Below, piece by piece: positions 13,675 through 15,056 of a DNA stretch of 15,056 nt; within the stretch, counting starts at the first letter, position 1, and every line of letters starts with the position of its first letter. The notes below the pieces were generated by a model that searched no databases, was not told where the DNA came from, and saw only the letters and a program-made list of their open reading frames with translations. This DNA is from JAVWMQ01 sp036637375 (GTDB lineage Bacteria > Bacillota > Clostridia > Peptostreptococcales > Anaerovoracaceae): assembly GCA_036637375.1 (NCBI GenBank), contig JAVWMQ010000040.1, positions 1-15,056 on the forward strand, in the 5' to 3' direction. Both the position numbers and the translations under genes were made by a program.

Positions 13675-14526
13675 TTATCTTTTGTTTTTATTCTGATTTG
13701 GTTTCTTGTGCTGAGGATTTTTCCTTGCTGCCTTAGCCGCTCTCTTTTCAGCTGCAATTCTTTCAGCTTCTGCTTTTCTACCAGTTATGTAAGTGCTACC
13801 AGCCTCTGAAATAGGTCTTGGGCCCTTAACTCTAAAGTTGTCACTTGACAGCTCATTTTTGTTTTCTTCCTGGTGTCTTTTCTTTTTGGCAGCTTCCTTA
13901 GCTTTTCTCTTTTGTTCCTCTGCAACAATCTGTTCTACAGGTTTCCCTGTTTCCTTAGCAACCTTGTAAGGATTGAACTTTTCTTCGTGAGCCTTCTTTG
14001 GATCGTTTTGCTGCATCTGTTTCTTTGCAGCCTTAGTAGATGCAAAAATCATAGCAACAACCATAATACCCATCATTCCCATTGAATACTTCATACTTGT
14101 AGACGGGTTAATTGTCGTAAATGAAGTTTTAATGTCCTTACCTAGCGCCTCGCCACTTGCAGATTTGAATTTAGGGTCAATTTTTAAAGTGTATTTAGTT
14201 ATAGGCTTAATCTTTAGCTTCTTTGAACTTGCATCAGCCAAAACCAAAGCAACTTTCTTATCTTTAGGATTAAAAATTGTAATAGTTGGAATTTCCTTAC
14301 CCTTGTCATCAACAATAATACATGCCTCTGCATTAGCCTTTTCATTATTCTTGTTATATACCTCTTGGTTAAAGAATACCTTTACACCAAGGTTTTCCAA
14401 AGGCATTCCCTCCATGCCATCGTTTGGAGACGTTTTTACGACACCAAAGCTTGCAGCAGAACCTACCTGAACCATACTCATTACCAATAACACTGTAAGG
14501 CAAAGAATTGCACTTATTCTCTTCAT
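13675..14526 (-). CDS. Signal-peptide, Ig-like domain, single-TM protein with basic cytoplasmic tail
   Basis: I do not recognise a named family. The 283 residues divide clearly. A signal peptide occupies 1-24, with a likely cleavage site after GSA. An extracellular Ig-like domain (about 25-138) resembles SbsA-type Ig domains, with TSPNDGMEGMPLENLGVKVFF at its start and a YTLKIDP/ITSFTTI-like end. One membrane segment spans about 146-163. The tail (164-283) is extremely rich in Lys, Arg and Ala, includes a probable helical stretch RKAEAERIAAEKRAAKAARK, and has a non-repetitive block VKGPRPISEAGSTYITGRK at about 233-251. This predicts a type I membrane protein with the Ig domain outside and a long positively charged tail inside. 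It starts three bases after the tadA stop; its GGAGGAG site encodes the end of tadA. The function is unknown; sorting or anchoring at the membrane is a guess. Confidence 0.85.
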   Translation of the reverse strand: MKRISAILCLTVLLVMSMVQVGSAASFGVVKTSPNDGMEGMPLENLGVKVFFNQEVYNKNNEKANAEACIIVDDKGKEIPTITIFNPKDKKVALVLADASSKKLKIKPITKYTLKIDPKFKSASGEALGKDIKTSFTTINPSTSMKYSMGMMGIMVVAMIFASTKAAKKQMQQNDPKKAHEEKFNPYKVAKETGKPVEQIVAEEQKRKAKEAAKKKRHQEENKNELSSDNFRVKGPRPISEAGSTYITGRKAEAERIAAEKRAAKAARKNPQHKKPNQNKNKR

Positions 14527-14529
14527 TAA

Positions 14530-14988
14530 TTACTCCTCCGATTTTCTCTTTCTAATTTCACGAAAAAACTCCGTTAAGATGGTGCTACATTCTTCTCCCA
14601 TAACACCCGTTATAATTTCCGCAAAATGATTTAATTTTGTTTCTTGAACAACGTTAAAAACCGAGCCGCATGCTCCCGATTTAGGATCCATCGTCCCAAT
14701 TACAACCCTGCTCATTCTCGAAAGCACAATAGCTCCCGCACACATAGCACAAGGCTCAAGGGTAACATATAGTTCACAGCCTGTAAGCTTAAAACCGTCA
14801 GTATTCCTCAAAGCATCTCTCATGGCAATCATTTCAGCGTGCATTGTCGGATCTTTTGTACTCTCCGTCAAATTATGTCCTCTCCCAATAATAGCGCCAT
14901 CTTTAACAACAACAGCACCTATTGGAACTTCACCAATTTCTCTGGCCTTTTGAGCTTCGCCCAAAGCCTCATACATATACTTTTTCAT
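14530..14988 (-). CDS. tadA: tRNA-specific adenosine deaminase TadA
   Basis: TadA converts the wobble adenosine 34 of tRNA-Arg(ACG) to inosine, which is needed to read the CGN codons. From the chosen ATG it has 152 residues, the normal length. The zinc-dependent deaminase centre is complete: H50 with proton-shuttling E52 in MHAEM, and C80 and C83 in PCAMC. The family opening EIGEVPIGAVVV and the DPKSGACGSV block after the core are present. The frame can be extended to a TTG at 15030, but a likely -10 element at 15038-15043 would place transcription initiation almost on that TTG, and family alignment favours 14988. Neither start has a strong ribosome binding site. It is the first gene of a cluster with the Ig-like protein and ispE. 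Confidence 0.95.
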   Translation of the reverse strand: MKKYMYEALGEAQKAREIGEVPIGAVVVKDGAIIGRGHNLTESTKDPTMHAEMIAMRDALRNTDGFKLTGCELYVTLEPCAMCAGAIVLSRMSRVVIGTMDPKSGACGSVFNVVQETKLNHFAEIITGVMGEECSTILTEFFREIRKRKSEE

Positions 14989-15037
14989 ATACCATAGAAT
15001 ACTATCACATTTTGCCTTATTTTTCAACAAAAACTTA

Positions 15038-15043
15038 ATTATA
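15038..15043 (-). promoter_or_regulatory. Possible -10 element for the tadA cluster
   Basis: TATAAT on the minus strand, about 50 bases upstream of the chosen tadA ATG. The matching -35 would lie at or beyond the window end and cannot be checked. The remaining bases to 15056 hold nothing else recognisable. Confidence 0.35.
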
Positions 15044-15056
15044 AACCGTTATTTCT

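Noticed and set aside
14989..15030. TTG start for tadA at 15030
   Set aside because: It would add 14 residues absent from the family and sits almost at the predicted transcription start.
1..15056. CRISPR array, prophage, toxin-antitoxin pair or restriction system
   Set aside because: No regularly spaced repeats, integrase, transposase or small paired genes were found on either strand.

Overview
This 15-kb window looks like chromosomal core DNA from a low-GC anaerobic Firmicute, most likely class Clostridia. The pointers are AT-rich codons, strong AGGAGG-type ribosome binding sites, tight same-strand gene packing, a solo clostridial-type 3-hydroxybutyryl-CoA dehydrogenase, and Firmicute families such as DUF1385, DUF1846 and DUF1934. 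The genus cannot be fixed from the sequence alone. I see no tRNA, rRNA, CRISPR array, phage gene or insertion sequence. Every recognised gene except htrA is on the minus strand.

Layout, in order of minus-strand transcription (high to low coordinates). (1) tadA (tRNA adenosine deaminase), a signal-peptide/Ig-like/single-TM protein with a very basic tail, and ispE (isoprenoid synthesis) form a compact cluster, with a hairpin between the last two. (2) htrA lies alone on the plus strand and converges on ispE across a strong bidirectional terminator. (3) A divergent promoter region separates htrA from a six-gene run: an alpha-phosphohexomutase (pgcA-like), hslO (Hsp33), a DUF1934 protein, a DUF1846 protein, an AEC-family permease and a Pgi-family isomerase. 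Gaps are 0 to 26 bases. (4) hbd has its own promoter, with an 18-bp inverted repeat between -35 and -10, and its own terminator. (5) rho, DUF1385 and prmC form an operon with a sigma-A-like promoter, ending at a terminator inside a GC-rich segment at the window start.

Functionally the region mixes information processing (Rho, PrmC, TadA), envelope and protein quality control (HtrA, Hsp33) and central metabolism (phosphohexomutase, Pgi-like enzyme, Hbd, IspE).

No complete new defence or mobile system is visible. The best leads are: a Pgi homologue in which two residues of the classical active site are changed; an Hbd whose NAD-selecting Asp is replaced by Ala-Arg-Arg, suggesting NADPH use; the undescribed Ig-like/TM/basic-tail protein beside tadA; repeat-containing regulatory DNA between htrA and pgcA; and a GC-rich segment with a 44-codon reading frame that overlaps a terminator.
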